Source: Paragorgia papillata
Taxonomy: Eukaryota; Cnidaria; Anthozoa; Scleralcyonacea; Coralliidae
Length of the DNA: 64,000 nucleotides
Reading direction: 5' to 3'
NCBI GenBank assembly: GCA_035771165.1
Contig: JAWNZC010000088.1
Span: 2,879,001-2,943,000, forward strand
Part shown: positions 19,400-31,186 of the stretch, in pieces
Layout of the letters: every line of letters starts with the position of its first letter
Position numbering within the stretch: position 1 is the stretch's first letter
Made by a program: the position numbers and the translations under genes
The notes under the pieces: generated by a model
The model's database searches: none
What the model was told of the DNA's origin: nothing
What the model saw: only the letters and a program-made list of their open reading frames with translations

Positions 19400-20474
19400 C
19401 TAAAGGACATAAAAAGAGAATAATTATACCAAATGTAGATAAGTCATACAGTATATGTCGTAAATTCATATTTTAAAATTATATTATAGTTGTAGTACTA
19501 CATGTACTATTGTACATTGGAAATACTTAGGAGGAAGGGGTATATCTGGCTCTGCTTAAATCTTGGTCATTCATGACTATCTAACTTATCTGTTTTAAGA
19601 ATAAGGTTGTATTTGTAATTAGTGAATTTCATGGACATTTCATTTACCAGGCAAAATAAATAGTGTTTTCTATTTGTTATAAATATATCTTATCAAATTA
19701 CACCTTCCTGACAGGGGCTATATAGGGTCATTCTCCCATGGAAAATTTTCAAAATATGAACGTCTAGAATAGCTTTTTCCATCTTCTCTGCGTAACTTAA
19801 ATTATTGCAATAACCAACAAGCTACAGCATCTATTTTTATGCTATCAATAAAGAAAAATTTGTTAAACACCTAGTGTGGTCATTAACCTTTGCCATTTTC
19901 ATTCAATAAATTATTGCAGACAGAAAATGGAATTTTGTGTGTTGTAATTATTAATACTGTTGGCCTCTACACAATATATACCATATCCTCAGTGTTTCTA
20001 AAGGAGTTTTATTTCACTATTAAAGCATTAATTACTGATTTAATCAGTTAAAACGTTCTTGGCCAATTGTTAAAAATACAATTTTTCTTCCAGACCATTC
20101 CCCAACAAATTTGTAAATTTTCCCTGCTGGGGGGGTGGGGTGGTGGGTGGCTAAGGTTCCCCAACAGGGAGGCTGTAGCCCCCTCTGGCACCACCCTTGC
20201 TGACAGGTCTGATTAATTACACTGTATTTAGTACATGTCTGTGTACAGTAAAAAAACACAAACAAGAATAACATTTTACCAAATCAGCCTGGGATAAGTT
20301 CTTTGATTCGGATCATTTCTTTGTTTTTTCTAGAAATGTATCTACAATACATCCCAAGAGAACCGATAATTAAAAATTCAAGGGTTGTATTAGATATTGC
20401 TCCAATCAACAGGGCAATATATAGTAATTGATGCATGTTTTTAGAAAACCTTGATCAACTATTAAATAAGTATA
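19400..20474. other. AT-rich DNA, nothing recognised
   Basis: No convincing exon or terminal repeat. A G-rich patch (about 20129-20150) followed by C-rich sequence near 20178-20185 stands out but forms no clear element. Confidence 0.45.
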
Positions 20475-20577
20475 GGTTAGTGACCGAAACCAAGGTCACT
20501 ACACTGGTTATTAACCCTGAGGGCTGCAGGCCCGAGGGTAATAACCAGCGTAGTGACCAAGGTTAATGTCACTAACC
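20475..20577. repeat. 103-bp perfect-looking hairpin
   Basis: GGTTAGTGACCGAAACCAAG and the following GGTCACTACACTGGTTATTA are matched by their inverse through CTAACC at 20577, with a few mismatches and a centre at GGGCTGCAGGCCC. It could form a cruciform, or be a miniature element end. Confidence 0.8.
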
Positions 20578-20747
20578 GACTTAGTTTATTCATGACACAG
20601 ATGATATTTCAATGTCGTTATTTAACAAAAAAATTATATTCTAGATGTAGTTTTAAAGCAATATAGTAGGTCATTTAATATGCAAGGTCAAACCTATTTA
20701 TTAACCGCGGCACATCAAAGATAATTTATGCATGAATAAACTAAGTC
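20578..20747. repeat. Inverted repeat with 17-bp arms
   Basis: GACTTAGTTTATTCATG at 20578-20594 is matched exactly by its inverse at 20731-20747. The 136-bp spacer is AT-rich. It abuts the hairpin at 20475-20577 with no gap. Confidence 0.8.
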
Positions 20748-20748
20748 A

Positions 20749-20832
20749 GATAAATACCTCGAACCTCAGCTTTTATCCAAATAAACCCCTTGGGCTGTAT
20801 TTGGCTAAAAGCCTCAGTTCTCGGTATTTATC
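20749..20832. repeat. 84-bp imperfect hairpin
   Basis: GATAAATACC at the left and GGTATTTATC at the right bracket inner complementary segments (GAACCTCAGC with the inverse of GAACTGAGGC). It is the third inverted repeat in a row, suggesting a single composite palindromic element of about 360 bp. Confidence 0.75.
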
Positions 20833-21001
20833 CTATACCTATACATATACTCTTATATATAATATATAAATTAATCATTTCAGCCTGAGGTTCTTACTGT
20901 GGAAGGTTCTTGTTTAATAGGGTTTTTTTACTGTATCATACAATTATTGAAGGATTCCCTTGAGGATAATCTAACACATAATATAATTAAAATTAACATA
21001 C

Positions 21002-21166
21002 TGTGGCAGCACTTTCCCATATCAAATTTCTCGGCATCCATCACTCTTTTAATTTTTTTCACTACTACCAAAATTTCAGTTTGTACGTCCATAACTTGGC
21101 CTATTGACCTCTTTAGCTCCCCAATGTCATTTTCAATTGCAGTCAATCGATTTGATTCCGACTCTC
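21002..21166 (-). CDS. Candidate coiled-coil exon on the minus strand
   Basis: On the minus strand it lies between an AATATAG acceptor (21168-21167) and a GTATGT donor (21001). It is open for about 54 codons. The product has heptad-like spacing of I/L/V with charged residues (RLTAIENDIGELKRSIGQVM), typical of a coiled coil. No family can be named from this alone. It may belong to the same gene as the other minus-strand candidates, but the phases do not join directly. Confidence 0.4.
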
Positions 21167-21729
21167 CTATATTACCAAAAACAAAATACACAGATGTAAA
21201 TATATAAAGACAAGTTATTCAGGTTATATTGAAAGATTTAAATATGTCATAAGTTATATATATATTCATATATTGATATATTTGAATGTCGATTTGACGA
21301 GCAACGAGGGGGCGGTTAACTGGGAATTACTAGAAAATATTTTAATTAAATTAAAGCTAAATTAATTAAATTAAAGCTAAATTAATTAAAACCCGAAACA
21401 ATATTTAGCCTGCGTCGCATAGAAGGGGGAAGGGGGGTATCTGCTCAAAAACACTACATTTAACATGACTGATGCGATTTTTCCATTTAATGTATACAGT
21501 AATGTATATAGGAAATAAAACCTGAACTGATGCACATATCCATTTTACGAGAACCTTGCAAATGTTATGGTTTACCTGTGTTTACATGACCACCATTATG
21601 TGAGTAGCTTGGCTGTCTTCGAACCCTTGCGATAGCTGGTTTCTATACAAGACGTAATTCATTACATAGCAGTAAATTAATATTAGTACGGTACATACAT
21701 ATGACAAACAGCCAGACGTACATTCCGTT
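21167..21729. other. AT-rich DNA left of the hAT element
   Basis: Contains a short tandem duplication of an AATTAAATTAAAGCTA-like word near 21340-21390 and otherwise nothing recognisable. ATTCCGTT at 21722-21729 is the left target duplication of the hAT element. Confidence 0.6.
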
Positions 21730-22290
21730 CAGTGTTTCCACTTTTTATTTTTGAAATTCCTTGCTTTCGTGTCAAAATTTACTTAGATTTCCTTGACCAA
21801 GGAAGAAAATTTCCTTGAAATTTCCTTGAGAAAGCTTTTAGTTTACAGTCCAACTTTTAGGCGCGGCCTACAACTGAGGTCCATGTAGGAGACTGGACCG
21901 ACCAACTACTTACTTAATTAGTTAATTTTAAAAATATTGAATTAACTGATTGAATTGAAACAAAGTAAAAGAGCGAAAGTGAAGAGAAATAAGATATTAA
22001 GAGATTAACTATATTGTATTAATTATGCAATATATACTAATATACTATGTATATATTTCATCTATATTTCACAGTCTCACAATTCACAATCACAAATCAC
22101 AATTTACACAAAATAATGTAAAAACTCATTACAGTGATAACTATAAATAATCAACAGGCAACAGATAAGAAGTAAAATTCTCCTTAAGAAAAGTTAAGTA
22201 CATTATTAATTCTTGAGACATCAGTTATATTAATGAACTGAATAGTGAATGCTGACATGCAGACAGCAGTTATATTATAATGCTTATTAG

Positions 22291-24528
22291 TTATTCCATT
22301 ACTTCCATATTAATTTCCTTCATGAAATCTTTCCTTATCTGGGTAACCTCATCATTGTCAGCATTTGTCACCATATTCTTGTGAAGACTGAGCATATCCC
22401 TTGATGGTTCAAGCTTTACAGTTGCAGGCACATTTAAGTGGTTGGCTTTCAAAAGAGTCATTTTTGTTGTTAATAGAGCAAGTAAACTTTCTTGTTTTAA
22501 ACGAGATCTATGATCTGTTTTGATCAATTTAAGATGGCTAAACACGCTTTCTACTGCTGCGTTGGAGAATGGCAGGGACAACAAGACTTTGATAACTTTC
22601 ACCAAATTTGGTCTGGCAAGTTCATTTGTCGATTTCTTTTCTTTAAATACAACTTGCCAGTACTCTTCTGCGGTGAGATCTTCGCTTAACTTGGGATTCA
22701 TAGAGTGACCTCTCCATTCCTTATCTACTTCCTGCAGATCAGCCACCTCTTTAAGGATAGGCATCTCTCTGTACAAGCCACTCAATGAAGGAATCTTCAA
22801 GTTGTAGGCACAACTTGGCAGAATGCAAGACACCAGATCAGCTACTTTGTGGCAATCGCCAAATCGAGATTGCATTTGCTGCACAGCCTCAATCAAGAAC
22901 TGCTGGCACTGGGAATAAACAAGTGCAATATCTGGATCTTCATTGCCACGCTCTTCCTTGATGGTATACATAGTATCTGTTGCCAGAATGCCAAGATAAA
23001 CTTTATCCAGAGGACAATGCTTGTCTTTTCTGGATGGGGCAATCTTCAATGCATCGGTGCTTCGCACATATACCACATCCATAAAATCAGAACACATGGC
23101 TTTGATAAGGTTGTCTACTTCCCCTTTCAACTGGTGGAGCTGTGGCATTTCACTTTGGAAAAGCAGATTAAACGAAACGAGCCTACCTAAGTTGAAATCC
23201 ATAAACTCCAGGTAGACTTCAAAGAACTTGTTGTTTAAACTTGCGAGAATTGCATCGTTCGTATGTGTAGGATCTTCAACTGCAACACTGGTAAAGTAAA
23301 GCTGTAAGGCTGTATACTGCTCAAGGATTCTCTTCACACATGATTTCATAGATAACCATCGAGTATAACCTACAGTTTAATAGATAAAAAGAGGAAAATA
23401 ATTTAAATTTAAATTTATAGTTTTCGATCTTAAACAGACAAAACAGTTAAACTTTGCAGTTTCCAATTCCAAGTTCCAACAGCTAATTGCCTAATTACCT
23501 GGACGCATGATTTTCAGCTCTTTCGAATCAAGAAACTCCTGGAACTCTTTGAATGCCTCAGACCTTTTACTGGACATGCTGAAATGAGAAAAGATGTTCC
23601 TGCACATATCTTCCACAGCTTTAGGGAAAACCTTTGCTGCATGCGAACTGCAAAGATGAATCAAATGACAGGAACATTTAATGGGTATAATCCACGGATG
23701 ATCCTTGACGAGCATCTGGGCAACTGAATGATTGACACCAAACATCACATTGCACGTATCAGCACAGAAACCAATTACGTTTTTCATTGGAATGCCTCTT
23801 TCTTTTAGACTGTCTAGCAGGGCCTTGTAGATCGTCGCAGCAGCTCCATCTGACATTGGTACAAGATCAATGACAATTATTTCAAGTCTAAATGTTTGTT
23901 TGTTAAAATAGACTCCGAGTATGGGAAGCTGTGACGTTGTTGACTTATCTGTTGTTTCGTCCAAAATCAATGAGAACTTGTTCTCTTTAAGTTTATAGAC
24001 ACCTTCTTTCATGGCATGAAAACCCAATACTTGACGGATTATATTGGTGGCCTTTTGTTTCCCTAGCTTAACTTCGCGGAGAGCTGAATCGGTAGGAAAA
24101 AGATTTCGTAGAAGGGGCACAAGATCTTCCACAATGCTGATTGGAAGGTCTTTCTCTGCTATAAATGAACAAAGTTTTATCTCGATCCTTGCTGGATTTG
24201 CTCGTGTCCCTAACATAGAGTGTATAGGCGCATTTACCTGCTCTTTTATTTTACACACGTTCTTGTGTTTCTTGTTTTCCATATGTCCTTTTATGGCCGT
24301 CTTGGCGCATGATAGCGAGCAATTACATAGTTTGCAGTAGGGAGCACCATCCCGCTTTTCAAGCCAGTGTTTGAATTCAGTCAGCTAGGAATTTAAAAAT
24401 TTTTGCTCGTACTTCTTCTTCTTAGACTTAGTTACAGGTTTTCCCGTTGGTTCATCTTGATTGGCAAGATCAGATTCAAAGCCGTCTGACTCTGAGTCTG
24501 ACTCTGATGTTATTGTAGTCATACGCAT
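22291..24528 (-). pseudogene. hAT transposase gene, two exons, one premature stop
   Basis: Exon 1 is 24528-23499 and exon 2 is 23369-22291; the donor is GTAATT and the acceptor CTGTAG, and the joined frame is 703 codons including the stop. Seen in order: an acidic serine-rich start; a BED-like zinc finger (C65, C68, H82, H88); the hAT catalytic core with D190 (LDETTDKS) and D257 (CADTCN); the CHLIHL motif at 287-292; a TRWLS segment formed exactly across the splice junction; and the C-terminal hAT dimerisation region with the third acidic residue near E617 (NAAVESVFS) and a conserved W in EEYWQ. The only visible defect is an in-frame TAG at codon 48 (24387-24385), just before the zinc finger. 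Translation from M83 would lose the finger. The enzyme would act in the nucleus on its own TIRs. Confidence 0.88.
24385..24387 (-). other. Premature TAG in the hAT transposase
   Basis: A TAG codon interrupts an otherwise open frame between a lysine-rich segment and the BED-like finger. The preceding TTTTTAAATTCCTAG could act as a splice acceptor, which would remove the stop, but no matching upstream donor is evident to me. Confidence 0.8.
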
Positions 24529-24957
24529 ATTTTAAATTTTTCATACGGGCTCGAAGGACGAAGGCGAAGACTATTTGCATTTGTCATTTGATTTTGATGA
24601 GGCGACTCAGCCGAGCCTGCCGTCGCTGCCGACAGCCGACGAGACGCTTTTGTCGCTTTAGCACTTCATGTAATATAAATGTTCGCGTTTGCAGGCCGCA
24701 GCGGCGCAGTCCGCAGGACCAGCAGGTTGCATTTTATGACTTTTTAATAGAATACATTTACTTTATTTATTGAAATTGATGTGACAACAGACAACTGCAA
24801 GAATTTATCAAAAGTTGTCTGATTACAATATTTCCTTAGATTTCCTTGAATTTCCTTAGATTTCCTTAAATTTTTTCCTTCCTTGAAAATTCCTTTTTGG
24901 GGTCAAAATTTCCTTCAAAAAGGAAATTTCCTTGAAAGTGGAAACACTGATTCCGTT

Positions 24958-25666
24958 GTTCGGAAAATTTTCTTTTTTCTTCTTCCTTTACACACCACTC
25001 GTCTGGTCCCTTCAGTCAATGGTGCAAATGGTAAGTTCTTTTTCCACCAATTTACATTGGTGTGATAGGTGCACGCTATCCGAGTGGGGTGAGCAGTTCA
25101 GGTGGTTCAAGATATCACTGGCTCGGATCTTAACCTGAATCCAAATACCCACAGTGCGCTCCCTGGCCCCCTCGGTCTACAGCTTGTACCTAACCTATGG
25201 CGCGCCGTTTCGGCCAAAAGCATTCGGAAAAAAAATCTCCGGTCGAGAATCGGCCAAAACTAGTCGAGAAATATTTTTATGTCGAGAATCGGCCAAAAGT
25301 AGTCGAGAATTAAAAATCGTTGCTGTTTTTCAACGAGAAATATTTCATACAATGCCGCTTTTTTTTCGAGTTTTTCGCGGTATTCGAGAAATTTTTCAAT
25401 CAAGGTTGTTTATTCAATCAAGATTTTGGAGATGGTCGAGATATTTCAATCAAGTTTTGCGAGTAAGTCGAGAACATTTTTGTTATGGGTCGACGACTGG
25501 GATGAGGAGATACGGGGAGGACCAACAATATTTTCTGAAGGGGGGACGTTACAACTAGATTCATACCCTGTTTGACTCTCGGTCCGTCGGCATTTTGGTT
25601 TCTTTCCCATGCCGCCGTATTATATATTACCTTGCGCAATGCTTAAAAGTGTCGACAATAAAGTGT
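24958..25666. other. Junction DNA between hAT element and satellite
   Basis: No gene recognised. A short diverged direct repeat built on GTCGAGAATCGGCCAAAA followed by TAGTCGAGAA occurs at about 25242-25269 and 25284-25310, with more GAGAA(AT)TTTCA words to 25470. The satellite begins abruptly at about 25667. Confidence 0.55.
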
Positions 25667-26119
25667 TTACAACTAAATCCAAAATATCGGACTGTTTGAC
25701 TGAAACGAATTTTTTTTACCCACATAGCTTTTATTTACTGAGCCAGGTTTATACACCTACCCAAGACTGTTGCCCAAAATTGACCCCGTTTATAAAATCT
25801 CCATCTTTTTTTCAATTAACTTGATATTTGAGTATGTATTAAGAATCGGTGAGTTACAACTAAATCCAAAATATCGGACTGTTTGACCGAAACGATTTTT
25901 TTTTACCCACATAGCTTTTATTTACTGAGCCGGTTTATACACTAGCTACCCAAGACTGTCGCCCAAAATTGACCGCGTTTATAAAATCTCCATCTTTTTT
26001 TCAATTAACCTGATATTTTAGTATGTATTAAGAATCGGTGAGTTACAACTAAATCCAAAATATCGGACTGTTTGACCGAAACGAATTTTTTTTTTACCCA
26101 CATAGCTTTTATTTACTGA

Positions 26120-26398
26120 TGTGATATTGGGCATTTCACTCGATTACATAGCATGTTCTAAGGATTTTGGGTGAAGGAAAATTCGAGTGTAGAATATATA
26201 CATTTTAAGACCAAACCGGGAACCGGGAATGCGAAAAATGCAACTACACGGGCCTTCCGGCAGGAATTGAACCCACGACCTTGCGATTCTAGTGCAATGC
26301 TCTGACCACTGAGCCACGGAGGGCGTTGCCGAGAGCTCGATCGCGAGTTCTGTATATATAATAAGGTGGTAATGCCAGGAGAGAATTGGGTATATTAC
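26120..26398 (-). mobile_element. tRNA-derived SINE in satellite, copy 1
   Basis: The 279-bp insertion interrupts a monomer after TTTACTGA, and the monomer resumes at CCGGTTTATACACTAGC. Minus strand 26324-26250 is tRNA-like: a GCCCTCC acceptor side, A box TGGCTCAGTGG, B box GGTTCAATTCC, and a 3' side GGAAGGC nearly complementary to the start. Anticodon-loop position would read AGA, but there is no long variable arm as in tRNA-Ser. This copy reads GGGAACCGGGAATGCG where the other three read GGGACCAGTTGCG. Confidence 0.8.
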
Positions 26399-28347
26399 CC
26401 GGTTTATACACTAGCTACCCAAGACTGCCGCCCAAAATTGACTGCGTTTATAAAATCTCCATCTTTTTTTCAATTAACTTGATATTTGAGTATGTATTAA
26501 GAATCGGTGAGCTACAACTAAATCCAAAATATCGGACTGTTGGACTTAAACGAAATTTTTTTACCCACAAGCTTTTATTTACTGAGCCACCTACCCAAGA
26601 CTGTCGCCCAAAACTGACCGCGTTTATAAAATCTCCATCTTTTTTTCAATTAACTTGATTTTTGAGTATGTATTAAGAATCGGTGAGTTACAACTAAATC
26701 CAAAATATCGGACGGTTTGACCGGAACGAATTTTTTTTAAACCACATAGCTTTTACTTACTGAGCCCGTTTATACACCTAGGCAAGACTGTCGCCCAAAA
26801 TTGACCGCGTTTATAAAATCTCCATCTTTTTTTCAATTAACTTGATATTTGAGTATGTATTAAGAATCGGTGAGCTACAACTAAATCCTAAATATCGGAC
26901 TGTTTGACTGAAACGAAATTTTTTTACCCACAAGCTTTTATTTACTGAGCCACCTACCCAAGACTGTCACCCAAAATTGACCGCGTTTATAAAATCTCCA
27001 TCTTTTTTTCAATTAACCTGATTTTTGAGTATGTATTAAGAATCGGTGAGTTACAACTAAATCCAAAATATCGGACTGTTTGACCGAAACGAAATTTTTT
27101 TTACCCACATAGCTTCTATTTACTGAGCCGGTTTATCATAGCTACCCAAGAATGTCACCCAAAATTGACCACGTTTATAATATCTCCATCTTTTTTTCAA
27201 TTAACCTGATATTTTAGTATGTATTAAGAATCGGTGAGTTACAACTAAATCCAAAATATCGGACTGTTTGACTGAAACGAATTTTTTTTTTACCCACATA
27301 GCTTTTATTTACTGAGCCGGTTTATACACTAGCTACCCAAGACTGTCGCCCAAAATTGACCGCGTTTATAAAATCTCCATCTTTTTTTCAATTAACCTGA
27401 TATTTGAGAATGTATTAAGAAACGATGACTTACAACTAAATCCAAAATATCGGACTGTTTCCCCGAAACGAATTTTTTTTTACCCACATAGCTTTTATTT
27501 ACTGAGCCAGGTTTATACACCTACCCAAGACTGTCGCTCAAAATTGATCGCGTTTATAAAATCTCCATCTTTTTTTCAATTAATCTGATTTTGAGTATGT
27601 ATTAAGAATTGGTGAGTTACAACTAAATCCAAAATATCGGACTGTTTGACTGAAACGAATTGTTTTTACCCACATAGCTTTTATTTACTGACCTGGTTTA
27701 TACACCTACCCAAGACTGTCGCTCAAAATTGATCGCGTTTATAAAATCTCAAAATCTTTTTTTTTTATTTTTTACCCACATAGCTTTTATTTACTGACCC
27801 GGTTTATACACCTACGCAAGACTGTCATCCAAAATTGACCGCGTTTATAAAATCTCCATCTTTTTTTCAATTAACTTGATATTTGAGTATGTATTAAGAA
27901 TCGGTGAGCTACAACTAAATCCAAAATATTGGACTGTTTGACTGAAACGAAATTTTATTACCCACAAGCTTTTATTTACTGAGCCACCTACCCAAGACTG
28001 TCACCCAAAATTGACCGCGTTTATAAAATCTCCATCTTCTTTTCAATTACCTGATTTTTGAGTATGTATGAAGTATCGGTGAGTTACAACTAAATCCAAA
28101 ATATCGGACTGTTTCACCGAAAAAATTTTTTTACCCACATAGCTTTTATTCACTGAGCCGGTTTATACACTAGCTACCCAAGACTGTCGCCCAAAATTGA
28201 CCGCGTTTATAAAATCTCCATCTTTTTTTCAATTAACCTGATATTTTAGTATGTATTAAGAATCGGTGAGTTACAACTAAATCCAAAATATCGGACTGTT
28301 TGACCGAAACGAATTTTTTTTTTACCCACATAGCTTTTATTTACTGA

Positions 28348-28623
28348 TGTGATATTGGGCATTTCACTCGATTACATAGCATGTTCTAAGGATTTTGGGT
28401 GAAGGAAAATTCGAGTGTAGAATATATACATTTTAAGACCAAACCGGGACCAGTTGCGAAAAATGCAACTACACGGGCCTTCCGGCAGGAATTGAACCCA
28501 CGACCTTGCGATTCTAGTGCAATGCTCTGACCACTGAGCCACGGAGGGCGTTGCCGAGAGCTCGATCGCGAGTTCTGTATATATAATAAGGTGGTAATGC
28601 CAGGAGAGAATTGGGTATATTAC
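28348..28623 (-). mobile_element. tRNA-derived SINE in satellite, copy 2
   Basis: The 276-bp insertion sits at the same monomer position as copy 1, with the tRNA-like part at 28549-28475 (minus). The following satellite carries the linked variant CTGCCGCCC, also seen after the other copies. Confidence 0.8.
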
Positions 28624-29891
28624 CCGGTTTATACACTAGCTACCCAAGACTGCCGCCCAAAATTGACCGCGTTTATAAAATCTCCATCTTTTTTTCAATT
28701 AACTTGATATTTGAGTATGTATTAAGAATCGGTGAGCTACAACTAAATCCAAAATATCGGACTGTTGGACTTAAACGAAATTTTTTTACCCACAAGCTTT
28801 TATTTACTGAGCCACCTACCCAAGACTGTCGCCCAAAATTGACCGCGTTTATAAAATCTCCATCTTTTTTTCAATTAATCTGATTTTGAGTATGTATTAA
28901 GAATTGGTGAGTTACTAAATCCAAATACTGAAACGAATTGTTTTTACCCACATAGCTTTTATTTACTGACCTGGTTTATACACCTACCCAAGACTGTCGC
29001 TCAAAATTGATCGCGTTTATAAAATCTCCATCTTTTTTTCAATTAATCTGATTTTGAGTATGTATTAAGAATTGGTGAGTTACAACTAAATCCAAAATAT
29101 CGGACTGTTTGACTGAAACGAATTGTTTTTACCCACATAGCTTTTATTTACTGACCTGGTTTATACACCTACCCAAGACTGTCGCTCAAAATTGATCGCG
29201 TTTATAAAATCTCCATCTTTTTTTCAATTAATCTGATTTTGAGTATGTATTAAGAATTGGTGAGTTACAACTAAATCCAAAATATCGGACTGTTTGACTG
29301 AAACGAATTGTTTTTACCCACATAGCTTTTATTTACTGACCCGGTTTATACACCTACGCAAGACTGTCATCCAAAATTGACCGCGTTTATAAAATCTCCA
29401 TCTTTTTTTCAATTAACTTGATATTTGAGTATGTATTAAGAATCGGTGAGCTACAACTAAATCCAAAATATTGGACTGTTTGACTGAAACGAAATTTTAT
29501 TACCCACAAGCTTTTATTTACTGAGCCACCTACCCAAGACTGTCACCCAAAATTGACCGCGTTTATAAAATCTCCATCTTCTTTTCAATTACCTGATTTT
29601 TGAGTATGTATGAAGTATCGGTGAGTTACAACTAAATCCAAAATATCGGACTGTTTCACCGAAACGATTTTTTTTTACCCACATAGCTTTTATTCACTGA
29701 GCCGGTTTATACACTAGCTACCCAAGACTGTCGCCCAAAATTGACCGCGTTTATAAAATCTCCATCTTTTTTTCAATTAACCTGATATTTTAGTATGTAT
29801 TAAGAATCGGTGAGTTACAACTAAATCCAAAATATCGGACTGTTTGACCGAAACGAATTTTTTTTTTACCCACATAGCTTTTATTTACTGA

Positions 29892-30167
29892 TGTGATATT
29901 GGGCATTTCACTCGATTACATAGCATGTTCTAAGGATTTTGGGTGAAGGAAAATTCGAGTGTAGAATATATACATTTTAAGACCAAACCGGGACCAGTTG
30001 CGAAAAATGCAACTACACGGGCCTTCCGGCAGGAATTGAACCCACGACCTTGCGATTCTAGTGCAATGCTCTGACCACTGAGCCACGGAGGGCGTTGCCG
30101 AGAGCTCGATCGCGAGTTCTGTATATATAATAAGGTGGTAATGCCAGGAGAGAATTGGGTATATTAC
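29892..30167 (-). mobile_element. tRNA-derived SINE in satellite, copy 3
   Basis: Apparently identical to copy 2 in sequence, site and flanks; tRNA-like part at 30093-30019 (minus). Confidence 0.8.
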
Positions 30168-30910
30168 CCGGTTTATACACTAGCTACCCAAGACTGCCGC
30201 CCAAAATTGACCGCGTTTATAAAATCTCCATCTTTTTTTCAATTAACCTGATTTTTGAGTATGTATTAAGAATCGGTGAGTTACAACTAAATCCAAAATA
30301 TCGGACTGTTTGACTGAAACGAAATTTTTTTTTACCCACAAGCTTTTATTTACTGAGCCACCTACCCAAGACTGTCGCCCAAAATTGACCGCGTTTATAA
30401 AATCTCCATCTTCTTTTCAATTAACCTGATTTTTGAGTATGTATTAAGTATCGGTGAGTTACAACTAAATCCAAAATATCGGACTGTTTGACCGAAACGA
30501 ATTTTTTTTTACCCACATAGCTTTTATTTACTGAGCCGGTTTATACACCTACCCAAGACTGTCGCCCAAAATTGACCGCGTTTATAAAATCTCCATCTTT
30601 TTTTCAATTAACCTGATATTTTAGTATGTATAAAGAATCGGTGAGTTACAACTAAACCCAAAATATCGGACTGTTTCACCGAAACAATTTTTTTTACCCA
30701 CATAGCTTTTATTTACTGAGCCGGTTTATACACTAGCTACCCAAGACTGTCGCCCAAAATTGACCGCGTTTATAAAATCTCCATCTTTTTTTCAATTAAC
30801 CTGATATTTTAGTATGTATTAAGAATCGGTGAGTTACAACTAAATCCAAAATATCGGACTGTTTGACCGAAACGAATTTTTTTTTTACCCACATAGCTTT
30901 TATTTACTGA

Positions 30911-31186
30911 TGTGATATTGGGCATTTCACTCGATTACATAGCATGTTCTAAGGATTTTGGGTGAAGGAAAATTCGAGTGTAGAATATATACATTTTAAG
31001 ACCAAACCGGGACCAGTTGCGAAAAATGCAACTACACGGGCCTTCCGGCAGGAATTGAACCCACGACCTTGCGATTCTAGTGCAATGCTCTGACCACTGA
31101 GCCACGGAGGGCGTTGCCGAGAGCTCGATCGCGAGTTCTGTATATATAATAAGGTGGTAATGCCAGGAGAGAATTGGGTATATTAC
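30911..31186 (-). mobile_element. tRNA-derived SINE in satellite, copy 4
   Basis: Same length and same monomer position; tRNA-like part at 31112-31038 (minus). It lies 1019 bp after copy 3, the shortest spacing, which corresponds to four satellite monomers plus the insert. Confidence 0.8.

Larger units (their letters stand above)
21730..24949. mobile_element. hAT DNA transposon, near-complete, perfect 8-bp TSD
   Basis: The left end CAGTGTTTCCACTTT and its inverse at the right bracket a 3220-bp element. Both flanks are ATTCCGTT (21722-21729 and 24950-24957), an exact 8-bp duplication as expected for hAT. Subterminal regions (about 21770-21830 and 24828-24935) carry repeated TTTCCTTGA words, likely transposase sites (inference). 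It encodes one two-exon transposase on the minus strand. An intact target duplication indicates a fairly recent insertion. Confidence 0.92.

Noticed and set aside
22520..24340. Plus-strand frames opposite the hAT transposase
   Set aside because: Antisense shadows of a well-supported coding region.
26250..26324. Functional tRNA gene
   Set aside because: Stem mismatches, anticodon/variable-arm conflict and a constant ~200-bp extra body shared by four copies favour a SINE.
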